DNA from: DATBLE01 sp963764565
GTDB lineage: Bacteria; Actinomycetota; Thermoleophilia; Gaiellales; Gaiellaceae
DNA length: 64,000 bases
Assembly (NCBI GenBank): GCA_963764565.1
Contig: CAVXTD010000001.1
Location: 1 to 64,000, forward strand
Direction: 5' to 3'
Part shown: piece after piece, positions 27,915-40,155 of the stretch
How the letters are laid out: every line of letters starts with the position of its first letter
Position numbering within the stretch: position 1 is the first letter of the stretch
Position numbers and translations under genes: made by a program
Notes under the pieces: model-generated
Told to the model about the DNA's origin: nothing
The model's input: the letters and a program-made list of their open reading frames with translations, nothing else
The model's database searches: none

Positions 27915-29453
27915 GTGAAGCTACGCCCGGAAGAGATCACCGCCATCCTCAAGGAGCGGATCAAGGACTTCGAGGTCGAGACCGACCTCGCAGAGGTCGG
28001 CCAGGTGCTCCAGGTCGGCGACGGCATCGCCCGCATCTACGGGCTGGAGAGCGCGGTCGCGATGGAGATGCTCGATCTCGAGCACGGCGTCACCGGCGTC
28101 GCGCTCAACCTCGAGGAGGACAACGTCGGCGCGGCCCTGCTCGGAGAATGGGAGAAGGTCAAGGAGGGCGAGCCCGTGCGCCGAACGGGCCGCGTGGCGA
28201 GCGTTCCCGTCGGCGAGGACCTGATCGGCCGGATCGTCGACCCGCTCGGCAACCCGATCGACGGCGGCCCGCCGCTGAAGACGACAGAGCGGCGCCCGCT
28301 CGAGTTCAAGGCGCCGGGCGTCGTCCACCGCCAGCCGGTGAAGGAGCCGCTCCAGACCGGCCTGAAGGCGATCGACTCGATGATCCCGATCGGCCGCGGC
28401 CAGCGCGAGTTGATCATCGGCGACCGGACCACCGGCAAGACGGCGATCTGCATCGACACGATCCTCAACCAGGCAGGCGAGGACGTGATCTGCATCTACG
28501 TGGCGATCGGCCAGAAGGCCTCGACCGTCGCGCAGGTGTACGAGCTCCTGAAGGAAGAGGGAGCGATGGAGTACACGATCATCGTCACCGCTCCGGCCTC
28601 GGAGGCCGCGCCGATCAAGTGGATGGCCCCGTATGCGGGCTGCGCGATGGGTGAGTACTTCATGTTCAAGGGCGGCCACGCCCTGTGCATGTACGACGAC
28701 CTCTCGAAGCACGCCGACGCCTACAGGCAGATGTCGCTGCTGCTGCGCCGCCCGCCGGGTCGTGAGGCCTATCCGGGCGACGTCTTCTACCTGCACTCCC
28801 GGCTGCTCGAGCGGGCGTGCAAGCTCTCGGACGAGCTCGGCGCCGGGTCTCTGACCGCACTGCCGATCATCGAGACGCAGGCGGGCGATGTCTCCGCCTA
28901 CATCCCGACGAATGTGATCTCGATCACTGACGGTCAGATCTTCCTGGAGAGCGACCTCTTCTTCTCGGGCGTCCGCCCGGCCATCAACGTCGGCATCTCC
29001 GTGTCCCGCGTGGGTGGCAACGCCCAGGTGAAAGCGATGCGCCAGGTCGCCGGCCGGCTCAAGCTCGACCTTGCGCAGTACCGCGAGCTGGAGGCCTTCG
29101 CCCAGTTCGGATCGGAGCTGGACACTGCAACGCAGCGGACGCTCGCCCGGGGTGAGCGGATGGTCGCGACGCTCAACCAGCCGCAGTACTCCCCCTGGCC
29201 GGCCGAGGAGCAGGTCGTCGCGATCTTCGCGGGCATCAACGGGTTCCTCGACGAGGTGCCGACCGCGCAGGTGCCGCGCTTCCAGGACGAGCTGCGCGAG
29301 CACATGCGCACCGAGGCCTCGATCCTCGCAGCGATCCGCGAGCAGAAAGAGCTCTCCGACGAGCTGACCGAGAAGCTGAACGCGGAGCTGAAGCGCTTCG
29401 CCGGTATGTTCAACGTCCAGGAAGAGAACGAGCCTACGGAATCGAGCGAGTAG
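27915..29453 (+). CDS. atpA: ATP synthase F1 subunit alpha
   Basis: Non-catalytic nucleotide-binding subunit, 512 residues, normal length. The P-loop G-D-R-T-T-G-K-T is at about 170-177 (Thr in place of the common Gln). The DELSEEN-equivalent, S-V-S-R-V-G-G-N-A-Q and the R-P-A-I-N-V-G segment carrying the arginine finger follow. GTG start with AGGAG just before it. The C-terminus ends in E-E-N-E-P-T-E-S-S-E immediately before the atpG ATG. Confidence 0.97.
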   Translation: MKLRPEEITAILKERIKDFEVETDLAEVGQVLQVGDGIARIYGLESAVAMEMLDLEHGVTGVALNLEEDNVGAALLGEWEKVKEGEPVRRTGRVASVPVGEDLIGRIVDPLGNPIDGGPPLKTTERRPLEFKAPGVVHRQPVKEPLQTGLKAIDSMIPIGRGQRELIIGDRTTGKTAICIDTILNQAGEDVICIYVAIGQKASTVAQVYELLKEEGAMEYTIIVTAPASEAAPIKWMAPYAGCAMGEYFMFKGGHALCMYDDLSKHADAYRQMSLLLRRPPGREAYPGDVFYLHSRLLERACKLSDELGAGSLTALPIIETQAGDVSAYIPTNVISITDGQIFLESDLFFSGVRPAINVGISVSRVGGNAQVKAMRQVAGRLKLDLAQYRELEAFAQFGSELDTATQRTLARGERMVATLNQPQYSPWPAEEQVVAIFAGINGFLDEVPTAQVPRFQDELREHMRTEASILAAIREQKELSDELTEKLNAELKRFAGMFNVQEENEPTESSE

Positions 29454-30347
29454 ATGGCTTCGGTACAGGACCTCAAGCGCAGGATCCGTTCGATCCGGAA
29501 CACGAGGAAGATCACGAAGGCGATGGAGCTCGTCGCCAGCGCCCGCCTGCGCCGCGCGCAGGCGCGGATCGAGGCGATGCGGCCGTACGCCGACCGGATG
29601 ATGGAGCTGATGGTCGGCACCGCTCGCGCGAGCTCGTCCGTCCGCGGGCTGCCGCTCCTCCAGCGGCGAGACGAGGAGCGCTCCGTCGCGATCCTCCCGC
29701 TGACCGGCGACCGGGGCCTCGCGGGCGCGTTCAACGCGCAGGTGCTCCGGCACGCGCTCGCGCTGGACCGGCAGCTTCGGGACGAGGGAAAGCGCGTCCG
29801 CTGGCTCGTCTCCGGCCGGAGGGGGGCGTCGACGCTGCGCTTCCGTGGCTTCGAGGTGCTCCAGGCGTGGACCGGCTTCAGCGACCGCCCTGCCTACGCG
29901 GACGCGCAGGCGCTCGCCCACAAAGTCTCCGAGCTGTACGTGGAGGAGGAGGTCGACCGCGTCGTGGTCGTCTACAACCACTTCGTCTCGCCGCTGGTAC
30001 AGCAGGTCGTCGAGCAGGACGTGCTGCCGATCCCCGAGCAGGTGCTGGAAGCGGACGACGACGCGGAACGTGCCGCGGCATTGCTGGGCGACTTCATCTA
30101 CGAGCCCGAGCCGGAGCAGATCCTCGAACGGCTGCTTCCGGTCTATGTCGAGACCGAGCTCTACCGGGCGCTGCTCGAGTCCGCCGCGTCGGAGCAGGGT
30201 GCGCGGATGACCGCGATGCGGAACGCCTCGAAGAACGCGGGCGAGCTGATCGACCGGCTGACGCTGGCGATGAACCGGGCGCGACAGGCCGAGATCACCC
30301 AGGAGATCCTCGAGGTGGTCGCGGGCGCGGACGCACTGACCGCGTAG
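29454..30347 (+). CDS. atpG: ATP synthase F1 subunit gamma
   Basis: Central rotor shaft, 297 residues. The N-terminal helix R-R-I-R-S-I-R-N-T-R-K-I-T-K-A-M-E-L-V-A-S and the C-terminal R-M-T-A-M-R-N-A-S-K-N-A-G-E-L-I-D-R-L-T-L are both intact. D-R-G-L-A-G-A-F-N lies near 83. It begins on the base after the atpA stop. atpD does not follow: the next 350 bases are antisense genes and atpD lies 8.4 kb away. Confidence 0.96.
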   Translation: MASVQDLKRRIRSIRNTRKITKAMELVASARLRRAQARIEAMRPYADRMMELMVGTARASSSVRGLPLLQRRDEERSVAILPLTGDRGLAGAFNAQVLRHALALDRQLRDEGKRVRWLVSGRRGASTLRFRGFEVLQAWTGFSDRPAYADAQALAHKVSELYVEEEVDRVVVVYNHFVSPLVQQVVEQDVLPIPEQVLEADDDAERAAALLGDFIYEPEPEQILERLLPVYVETELYRALLESAASEQGARMTAMRNASKNAGELIDRLTLAMNRARQAEITQEILEVVAGADALTA

Positions 30348-31103
30348 GTCGGCGTCGAGCGCCGCGCGGTACTCCGCATCGGCGCGCCGAGATACGTACG
30401 CCTCGCGCACGAACAGGCTCGTAGGCACCAGGATCAGACCTCCGAGCAAGATGCCTAGCGGGACGAAGATCCACAGGCTCGAGAAGTGACGCGCGTGGTA
30501 TGCCGCGGCAACCACCGATGCCGGCGTTGTGCGTGCGTCCTGGTCGATCTGGCTCTGCGAGACACCCTCGGGAACCCACCCCGAGACAGTCCAGCCGTAC
30601 GGCGCTCGCGGGAGGCGGTGGAGCTCGATCTGGAACGTCTTGCGCACGAGGTGCGATTTCGGCGCCGGTTCGAGTACGACCTCGATCAGCGCCGTTCGCG
30701 TCTCGAGCGACTGCACGTTGAGCAGATCCACGCCAACGGCCGGATACGGCACGACCGGGATGTTCCCGCTGCTCCACTGCCGCTTCGTCAGGCCTTCCCG
30801 CAGGACATGGGCGACGATCGGCCACGATCGCTCCGGGTGGTGGCGTGCCACAGACGTGTTGACGAATAGCGCGATCGTGGAGCGGATCTGCTCGCGGTCG
30901 GCGGCGGTGAGATGAATCGGCCGGGAGGCTGGGACCGACCCAGCCTGGGCGGCCCGAGGTGGCATGCTGGTCGATCCGCGATCGGGCTTCTCTCCTCTCG
31001 GCAGAAGCAGCGCCGCGGTTGCGATCCCACTTGCGATGAGCGCAAAAGAAGTCAACGCGACGAGGCGGCGGCGGAGGCGATACGACAGTTGCCTGCCTCG
31101 CAC
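30348..31103 (-). CDS. Unrecognised membrane protein, GNIPVVPYP family, paralog A
   Basis: About 250 residues from GTG 31103, preceded by GGAAGG. One N-terminal span (V-A-L-T-S-F-A-L-I-A-S-G-I-A-T-A-A) leads to an extracytoplasmic domain with T-I-A-L-F-V-N-T-S-V-A-R-H and L-T-K-R-Q-W-S-S-G-N-I-P-V-V-P-Y-P. A second span near the C-terminus (I-F-V-P-L-G-I-L-L-G-G-L-I-L-V-P) follows. The frame has no stop before it runs antisense into atpG, so the 3' end is uncertain, perhaps moved by an indel near 30350. The central motif is shared with the upstream gene, so the two are tandem paralogs. NTF2-like or VirB8-like folds are possible but not shown. Confidence 0.65.
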
Positions 31104-31119
31104 GAGGTGACCTTCCGCG

Positions 31120-31696
31120 TTAGTTCGCCGGCTTGGGCACGAGCGTGGAGCCCCTGGGGAGCCAGTTGTCGACGACCCAGCGCCGCTTCCCGCCGGAGCC
31201 GGCAATTCGTTTCAGTTCGAGATAGAAGGTCTGCGCCTTGATCTTCGCACCTGTCTTCGGCAACAGGGCAACCTCGATGAGCGCGCGGTCGCGGTACGAG
31301 TAGTCGATCTTGAACGGCGCGACCGCGAGTGACGTGAGCGGGTAGGGAACGACCGGGATGTTGCCCGTCAGCCACTCTCGGTACGTCAGGCCTCCGCGGA
31401 GGTTCGGCCCGGCGATCTTCCAGGCTGCGGCAAGGTTCGTGCGCGCAACTGCGCTCTTGATGAACAGCCGCGCCACGTCCTTCGCGGCCCCTTCAAGGGG
31501 AACCGATTTCTGCTTGACCGGCACCTTCGGGGGCGTCTGCGATCAGGACCTGCGGCGCTGCGTTCCGGCTCGGGACGAAGGTGACGACGGCCGTCGCGAT
31601 GCCGGCGGCGAGCAGGAGCCCTGCGATCCACGGAGCAAACCGGCGCACGCGCACAGGCACCCCTCGCCGTTGTGTATCGACTCCGCTCGTGCTCAC
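31120..31696 (-). CDS. Unrecognised membrane protein, GNIPVVPYP family, paralog B (frameshifted)
   Basis: Starts at GTG 31696: M-S-T-S-G-V, a span F-A-P-W-I-A-G-L-L-L-A-A-G-I-A-T-A-V-V, then D-V-A-R-L-F-I-K-S-A-V-A-R and L-T-Y-R-E-W-L-T-G-N-I-P-V-V-P-Y-P. T-F-Y-L-E-L-K-R-I and W-V-V-D-N-W-L-P-R-G close the domain. A run of five C near 31530 breaks the frame; four would restore it. It lacks the second span of paralog A. It ends 16 bases before paralog A starts, so both probably form one operon, divergent from the peptide transporter. Confidence 0.65.
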
Positions 31697-31820
31697 CCGA
31701 CATCCATGTTAGACACAGATACGCGAACTTTGTTAGACGCGGCGGGCTAACAAAGGGCACCTGCTGAAGTCCCATTGAAACAAGCGGAGAGCGGTCGGTA
31801 TGCTCCCCGGCGGCCCATAC
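31697..31820. promoter_or_regulatory. Divergent control region with repeated GTTAGAC
   Basis: GTTAGAC occurs at 31708-31714 and 31732-31738 with a 24-base period, and GTTAG 31732-31736 also faces CTAAC 31747-31751. On the minus strand TAACAT lies nine bases before the paralog B GTG. On the plus strand TTGAAA 31775-31780, an 18-base spacer and TATGCT 31799-31804 form the promoter for the transporter operon. Confidence 0.55.
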
Positions 31821-32885
31821 ATGGCGACTGAAACCGAAAAACACACGAGCTATCCAGGCGCGGGAGACGGAGACGTCGCGGAGGCTGAGACCGGGCTCGC
31901 CGAGGGAGAGACCGCTGCTGTTCGCGCCCGCGGGTACTGGGAGGGCGTCTGGTTCCGCGTCCGGAAGGACAAGCTTGCCCTTGCGGGTGCGGGCTTCATC
32001 GTCTTCCTCGTCGTCCTTGCGTTCGGCGGCGCGCCGCTCGCCGCTCATCTTCTCGGTCACGGGCCGAACGAGCCGTTCTTCTCGAATGGCGGCGTCGACT
32101 CATTCCTGAACCCGGCCAAGCCCTGGTCGCACGTCACAGCGTTCAGCGCGAGCGGCAAGACCGAGCACCAGCTGCTCGTCCTCGGCGGTGACTCGACCCT
32201 CGGCCGCGACGAGTTCCTGCGCGTCCTGTACGGTGCCCAGGTCTCGCTTGAGGTCGGCATCGGAGCGACCGTCCTCTCGATGGCACTCGGCCTCCTGCTC
32301 GGTTCGGTGGCCGGGTTCTTCGGCGGGTGGCTCGACACGCTCATCTCGCGCCTGACCGAGATCACGATGGCGTTTCCCTACCTCCTGTTCGTGATCGCGC
32401 TCGCCGGGACCGTCGGCACCCGGCTCGACTCGATCACCTTCGGCTTCCTCGGACAGGGAGTAATCACGCTCGTGATCGTGTTCGGCCTCTTCAGCTGGTT
32501 CTACCCGGCTCGCGTCTTTCGCGGAATCACTCTCTCCCTGCGCGAGAAGGAGTTCGTCGAGGCGGCGCGGATGGTCGGCGCAAACGACTGGCGGATTATC
32601 CGCTCCCACATCTTGCCGCATCTGACCGGCCCGATCATCGTGCTCTCCACGCTGAACGTCGCGCAGTTCATCCTCGCCGAGGCAGGGCTCTCCTTCCTCG
32701 GCCTCGGGATCAAGCTGCCCACGTCGAGTTGGGGGAACCTGCTTGCGCAAGCCCCCCAGTTCTTCACCACGCGGCCGCAATTGATGATCTGGCCCGGCAT
32801 CGCGCTGATCCTGACCACGCTCGCGTTCAACCTGCTCGGCGACGGCCTGCGCGATGCGTTCGACCCGCGCGGCGGCGGTCGATAG
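31821..32885 (+). CDS. Oligopeptide ABC transporter permease, DppC/OppC type
   Basis: Inner-membrane permease of about 354 residues. A charged, Glu-rich N-terminal tail precedes the first span (L-A-L-A-G-A-G-F-I-V-F-L-V-V-L), and a periplasmic loop with G-R-D-E-F-L-R-V-L-Y-G-A-Q-V-S-L follows. The EAA loop contacting the ATPase is F-V-E-A-A-R-M-V-G-A-N-D. The C-terminus D-G-L-R-D-A-F-D-P-R-G is diagnostic for OppC-type proteins. The ATG at 31821 is preferred to 31800 because the latter lies inside the promoter -10. It is unusual that the C-type permease comes first and is separated from the B-type permease by the binding protein. Confidence 0.88.
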   Translation: MATETEKHTSYPGAGDGDVAEAETGLAEGETAAVRARGYWEGVWFRVRKDKLALAGAGFIVFLVVLAFGGAPLAAHLLGHGPNEPFFSNGGVDSFLNPAKPWSHVTAFSASGKTEHQLLVLGGDSTLGRDEFLRVLYGAQVSLEVGIGATVLSMALGLLLGSVAGFFGGWLDTLISRLTEITMAFPYLLFVIALAGTVGTRLDSITFGFLGQGVITLVIVFGLFSWFYPARVFRGITLSLREKEFVEAARMVGANDWRIIRSHILPHLTGPIIVLSTLNVAQFILAEAGLSFLGLGIKLPTSSWGNLLAQAPQFFTTRPQLMIWPGIALILTTLAFNLLGDGLRDAFDPRGGGR

Positions 32886-33031
32886 TGCGTAGCTTGCCTT
32901 TCCCCGCGTCGCACTAACTAGACTGGCGCTGCGTCGTCATACACGAAATGGAGGATCTTCGTTCACCAAGTGGACGAGGAGTCGTACGGCTCGCACGAGT
33001 GTGCGACCCGTGTTTCTGGAAAGGAGACCAG

Positions 33032-34709
33032 ATGGAGAAGAAGCTCTGGCTCTCGATTGCCGCAGCGGCGATCGGGACGGGCTTGATCATCGTCGCCAGT
33101 GCCACCGCGGCGCCCTCGAAGTCTGCGGCGGCCAGCAAGGCCGCGGCGGGGGGGACGATCGTCACCGAGCTCAACTCGGACGTCGACTACACCGACCCGC
33201 AGCTGACGTACTACGTGCCCTCGTGGGAGATGCAGTACGCGACCGCGTGCAAGCTGATGAACTACCCGGACAAGGAGGCTTCGGCCGGCGGCGGAGAGGT
33301 GCAGCCCGAGGTAGCGGCCGGACTGCCGGTCGTCTCCAAGGACGGGAAGACGTACACGTTCACCATCAAGTCGGGCTTCAAGTTCTCGAACGGGAAGCCC
33401 GTGACAGCCCAGAACTTCAAGTACGCGATCGACCGCCTGGCCGACCCGAAGATCGCCTCGTCCACGGCCTTCCTGGCCTCCGACCTGATCGTCGGCGTCC
33501 AGAACGTGCTCGACGGCAAGGCCTCGAGCGCGTCGGGAGTCGTCGCGAAGGGCAACAAGCTGACGATCAAGCTGACGCATCCGGGCCCGGACCTGCTCGC
33601 GCGCCTGGCGACGCCGCCCTTCCAGGCGATCGACGCGTCGCTGTACCAGAACCGCGACGCCGCCGGGGCGAACACGTTCCCCAGCTGCGGTCCGTACTAC
33701 TACGCGGCCCGAACGCCGAACCGCTCGATCACGATCAAGCGGAACACGTTCTACAAGGGCACGCGCCCTCACAATCCGGACGCGATCCAGGTCAACATCG
33801 GCAACTCGCCGGACGTCATCTACCAGAACGTGGTCAAGGGCACGACCGACTACGCCGAGGACGGCGTCACTCCGACTTGTACGCCGGAATCGCCCAGAAG
33901 TACGGGATCAACAAGAAGCAGTTCTTCACCCGGCCGGAGCTCGAGGTCGACTACCTCGCGCTCAACCACGATCCGGGCAGGCTGTTCCACGACAACCCCA
34001 ACCTGGGCAAGGCCGTGAACTACGCCGTCGACCGCCACGCGTACCTGGCGCAGCGCGGGTACCTCGCCGGCGCCAGGACGAACCGGATCCTGCCGCCCGG
34101 CATGTCCGGCGTGACCAAGGCGACCGAAGTCATCAAGAACGGCTACCCGATCGCGGTCAGTCCGGCGACGGTCGCCAAGGCCAAGTCGCTCGCGACCGGT
34201 CACACCGGCAACGGCAAGGCGGAGATGTGGGCGCCCAACTCCGGCCCCGGTCCGCTCCAAGCGCAGATCGTCCAGTTCGGCCTGAAGCAGATCGGGGTCG
34301 ACGTCTCGATCAAGCTCCTCCCGCGGGCGCAGCAGTTCGTGACCGCGCGGAACCGCGCGCAGGCGACCTACGACATCAACTGGTCGGCCTGGGGTGCTGA
34401 CTACAACGACCCCTACGACTTCATCAACATCCTGCTCGACGGCACGACCATCGGCCCGACGGCGAACAACAACGACGCGTACTACAACAGCGCGCAGTTC
34501 AACGCCCAGATGCAAAAAGCGTCGCTGATCTCCCCGGGTCTTCGCGAAATGCCGCGTATGACGCCCTCGACAAGGCGATGATGAGCCAGGATCCCCCGTG
34601 GGGGCCGATGTTCAACCGCCTCAATCGGCTCTTCGTGTCCTCTCACTTCGGATGCTTCGTCTACAACCCGGTGGAGGAAGTCGACCTGGCCGCAGCCTGC
34701 AAGTCGTAG
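33032..34709 (+). CDS. Peptide ABC transporter substrate-binding protein (SBP_bac_5, frameshifted)
   Basis: Extracytoplasmic peptide receptor of about 558 residues with AAGGAG before ATG 33032. A signal-like helix (L-W-L-S-I-A-A-A-A-I-G-T-G-L-I-I) lacks a lipobox Cys, so it may be released or stay helix-anchored. Family segments are T-F-T-I-K-S-G-F-K-F-S-N-G-K-P-V-T-A, C-G-P-Y-Y and K-A-V-N-Y-A-V-D-R. The C-terminal N-R-L-F-V-S-S-H-F-G-C-F-V-Y completes it. Frame changes near 33885 and 34545 separate three readable pieces. A TAGACT box lies about 115 bases upstream, and a GC hairpin terminator follows. Confidence 0.85.
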
Positions 34710-34728
34710 CCGGCTGACAGGCAACACG

Positions 34729-34760
34729 GGCGGCGCGGGCCTCGGCCCGCGCCGCCTTCG
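34729..34760 (+). terminator. GC-rich hairpin after the binding protein
   Basis: GGCGGCGCGGGC (34729-34740) pairs over twelve bases with GCCCGCGCCGCC (34745-34756) around a CTCG loop and is followed by TTCGATT. The T-run is weak. Such a site between the receptor and permease genes often makes the receptor more abundant than the membrane parts. Confidence 0.6.
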
Positions 34761-34805
34761 ATTCCCAGCCGAAACCGCAGCCAAACGCCGCTACTCTTCA
34801 GCCTC

Positions 34806-35772
34806 GTGTACCGGTACATCATCCGGCGCCTGCTCTGGGCCATCGTGCTGTTCATCGCCGTCACGATGGTTACCTACATCATCTTCTTCGTCATTCCGTC
34901 AGATCCCGCCGTGCTCGCCGCCGGCAGGAGCGCGAGGCCGGCCGACGTCGCGCGTGCCCGCCACTACCTCGGCCTCGACCACTCCGTGCCCTACCAGTAC
35001 GTCCTGTTCCTGAAGCGACTCGTCCTCGAACAGTCTCTCGGCCGCTCGTTCGTGAACCGGCGCACGGTGGACTCGATGGTGGGCGAAGCCGCCCCGGTGA
35101 CCGCGTCCCTGGTGTTCGGCGGTGCGACCCTGTGGATGCTGCTCGCGTTGCCGATCGGCGTCCTCTCGGCCTTACGACCGAGATCCCTCATGGACCGTTC
35201 GGCGATGGTCTTCGTGCTGATCGGAATTTCGATGCCCGTCGTCTGGATCGGTCTGGTCCTGCAGTATCTCTTCGGCTTCAAGTGGTCGGTCCTGCCGAAC
35301 GCCGGCTACTGCGACGTGATCAACCCTCCGGCCGGCGCCACGTGCGGCGGTCCGATCGACTGGTTCACGCACATGGTGCTACCCTGGATCACGTTCGCGA
35401 TCCTCTTCACCGCGATCTACGTCCGGATGGTCCGCGCGAACGTAATGGACACGCTCGGCGAGGACTACGTCCGCACCGCGCGCGCGAAGGGAGCCCCCGA
35501 GCCCCAGGTGATGACGAGGCACGTCCTGCGAAACGCGCTGCTGCCGGTGGTGACGATGCTGGGCATGGACATGGCATCGCCCTCGGCGGCGCGATCTTCA
35601 CCGAGACCATCTTCGGCCTGCCGGGGCTCGGCCGTCTGGCAGTCCAGAGCTTGCTGAACTTCGACCTGCCGACGATCGAGGGCGTGGTCGTGTTCGCGAC
35701 GCTCTGCATCATCATGTTCAATCTCCTCGTAGACATCCTCTACGCGTTCATCGACCCCAGGATCAGGCTCGC

Positions 35773-35776
<4 letters not shown>
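34806..35776 (+). CDS. Oligopeptide ABC transporter permease, DppB/OppB type (one frameshift)
   Basis: About 323 residues. Y-I-I-R-R-L-L-W-A-I-V-L-F-I-A-V starts the first span, and the G-L-D-H-S-V-P-Y-Q-Y loop and L-G-R-S-F follow. The EAA-type loop is Y-V-R-T-A-R-A-K-G-A-P, and the end G-L-P-G-L-G-R-L-A through I-D-P-R-I-R is diagnostic. The frame shifts near 35575 between M-D-M and A-L-G-G-A-I-F-T-E-T-I-F. The GTG start lies eight bases after TACTCT. The stop overlaps the GTG of the ATPase gene. Confidence 0.88.
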
Positions 35777-37919
<2,143 letters not shown>

Positions 37920-37971
37920 CTCGCGGTACGGCCCTCAACTCTTTCCGCAGGCGGGCGTCAAACAAGGTGCC

Positions 37972-38523
37972 ATGGAGGCCCGCCCCGCATCCTGCGAGCG
38001 GACGGCCCAGTTTGTATCGCTTGACCTGGACGGAGAGCTCTCGCAGTTCGAGCGCGTAGTGCTCGACAGGCACCTCCGGAATTGCCAGCGCTGCGCCGCC
38101 GACGCGCAGATCATCGTCGAACTAACCGAGCGGCTGCGAGCGGCGCCCGTCGAGCAGATCCACGTGTCGGTCGTCACGCGCCCGCGCCCCCGGTTCGCCC
38201 GCGTCGTCCAGGGCGCGGTCTCGGTGGCCGCCGTCGCCGTGGTCGGAGTCTGGTTGGCCGTCTGGTTGTCGGGTCCCGCTCGGCCCACCAGGCCTCCCAG
38301 TCCTCCGGTCACCGTCAACCCGGGGGATGCGTCGTCCGCTGCCGACGGCCTCGTACGACTGGTCGGCAGGCTTGCCGCGGACACCCCATATGATCCAGCT
38401 CGTACCGGGCGGTCTGTACACCTCGAGCGTCGGTTTCTGAGTTCGCAGGAGCGGGAGGCGACCGGTTCGCGTACCCTGAGAACGAGATCGTGGCATCCCG
38501 CCGGCTCGCATCGGTACTGTTGA
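37972..38523 (+). CDS. Membrane protein with anti-sigma-type zinc finger
   Basis: 183 residues from ATG 37972 (AAGG seven bases before). The N-terminus has the zf-HC2/ZAS pattern: D-G-E-L-S-Q-F-E, then H in L-D-R-H-L-R-N-C-Q-R-C with the H-x3-C-x2-C spacing. One span follows (V-S-V-A-A-V-A-V-V-G-V-W-L-A-V-W-L). Such proteins hold ECF sigma factors at the membrane, but no sigma gene is nearby. The downstream part may change frame near 38370, where an alternative reading ends at TGA 38439-38441. The 200 bases to atpD hold only a TAGACT box at 38649. Confidence 0.65.
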   Translation: MEARPASCERTAQFVSLDLDGELSQFERVVLDRHLRNCQRCAADAQIIVELTERLRAAPVEQIHVSVVTRPRPRFARVVQGAVSVAAVAVVGVWLAVWLSGPARPTRPPSPPVTVNPGDASSAADGLVRLVGRLAADTPYDPARTGRSVHLERRFLSSQEREATGSRTLRTRSWHPAGSHRYC

Positions 38524-38725
38524 GCGCTCGACCACGCCGAGCGACGTCGCGGTGACCCGTCGCTCCTCAGGCGTACTGCTGAGCGATACGGACCGGCTGG
38601 CCACGCTCACGCGGAATATCGCAGTCCAGAGGCGCCGCCCCTGTTCGGTAGACTCCGGGCGCTCGCCCGCCCGCACGCGCGCTGGGTAGGGCGTTTCTTT
38701 GCGCAACCGCCTCTTCAGGAGTCCA

Positions 38726-40154
38726 ATGGCTAACGAGCAGAACGTCGGCAGTGTCGTCGAGGTGAAGGGCGTCGTGATCGACGCCGTCTTCTCCGGGACG
38801 CTGCCCGAGATCAACAACGCCCTCCGCATCAGCGTGCCCGCAACAGACGGCTCGGCCGGGCTCGAGCTGATCGCCGAGGTGCAGCAGCACCTGGGCGACG
38901 ACCGCGTCCGCGCGGTGGCGATGGATTCGACGGACGGCCTCCCGCGCGGGGTCGACGTGATCGACACGGGTGGGCCGATCAGCGTCCCGGTCGGCAAGCA
39001 GACGCTCGGACGCCTCTGGAACGTGCTCGGTGAGCCCGTCGACGGGGGCAAGGCCGCCGAGGGCGAGCGCTGGCCGATCCACCGCGATCCGCCGCCGTTC
39101 CGCGACCTCTCGCCGAAGGCGGAGATCTTCGAGACCGGGATCAAGGTCATCGACCTGATCGCGCCGTTCGTCCGCGGCGGGAAGATCGGCCTGTTCGGGG
39201 GCGCCGGTCTCGGCAAGACGGTGCTGATCCAGGAGTTGATCCACAACGTCGCCGAGCAACACGGCGGCGTATCGGTCTTCGCCGGCGTCGGCGAGCGGAC
39301 GAGGGAAGGCAACGACCTCTGGCTCGAGATGACCGAGTCCGGCGTGATCGACCGCGTCGCGCTCGTCTACGGCCAGATGAACGAGCCGCCCGGCGCGCGT
39401 CTCCGCGTCGGCCTCTCCGGGCTGACCATGGCGGAGTACTTCCGTGACGAGGGCCAGGACGTCCTCTTCTTCGTCGACAACATCTTCCGGTTCGTGCAGG
39501 CCGGCTCCGAGGTGTCGGCACTGCTCGGCCGCATGCCGAGCGCCGTCGGCTACCAGCCGACGCTGGCGACCGAGATGGGCCAGCTCCAGGAGCGGATCAC
39601 GTCCACTCGCGTGGGCTCGGTCACGTCGGTGCAGGCGATCTACGTCCCTGCCGACGACCTCACCGACCCGGCGCCTGCGAACACGTTCGCCCACCTGGAC
39701 GCGTTCATCGTGCTCTCGCGCGCGATCTCGGAGAAGGGGATCTACCCGGCGATCGACCCGCTCGACTCGAACTCACGGGCCCTGCAGCCGGGCGTCGTCG
39801 GACAGGAGCACTACCGGACGGCGACGCGCGTCCAGGAGGTGCTCCAGCGCTACAAGGAGCTCCAGGACATCATCGCCATCCTCGGGATGGACGAGCTCTC
39901 GGACGAGGACAAGCTCGTCGTCCAGCGCGCCCGCAAGATCGAGCGGTTCTTCTCGCAGCCGATGTTCGTCGCCGAGGCCTTCACCGGCCGGCCCGGGCTC
40001 GTACGTGAAGCTCGAGGACACGGTCAAGGGCTTCGCGGAGATCCTCGACGGAAAGCACGACGACCTCCCCGAGCAGGCGTTCTACATGGTCGGCACGATC
40101 GACGAGGCCGTGCAGGCCGGCCGTGAGGCCGAGCCCGCGGCCGCGGCCGCGTAG
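38726..40154 (+). CDS. atpD: ATP synthase F1 subunit beta (one frameshift)
   Basis: Catalytic subunit of about 476 residues. V-V-E-V-K-G-V-V-I-D-A-V-F at the start, P-loop G-G-A-G-L-G-K-T near 157 (Leu instead of the usual Val) and G-E-R-T-R-E-G-N are present. D-E-L-S-D-E-D-K in place of DELSEED and the end V-K-G-F-A-E-I-L-D-G-K complete it. One frame change near 39998 within G-L/S-Y-V-K-L is needed. ATG 38726 follows AGGAG. It is separated from atpG by 8.4 kb and has its own probable promoter (TAGACT at 38649), yet remains next to atpC. Confidence 0.95.
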
Positions 40155-40155
40155 C

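Noticed and set aside
27921..31205. 1,094-codon open frame antisense to atpA and atpG
   Set aside because: Only its first 250 codons look like protein. The rest mirrors atpG and atpA in a GC-rich frame where stops are rare and shows no motif.
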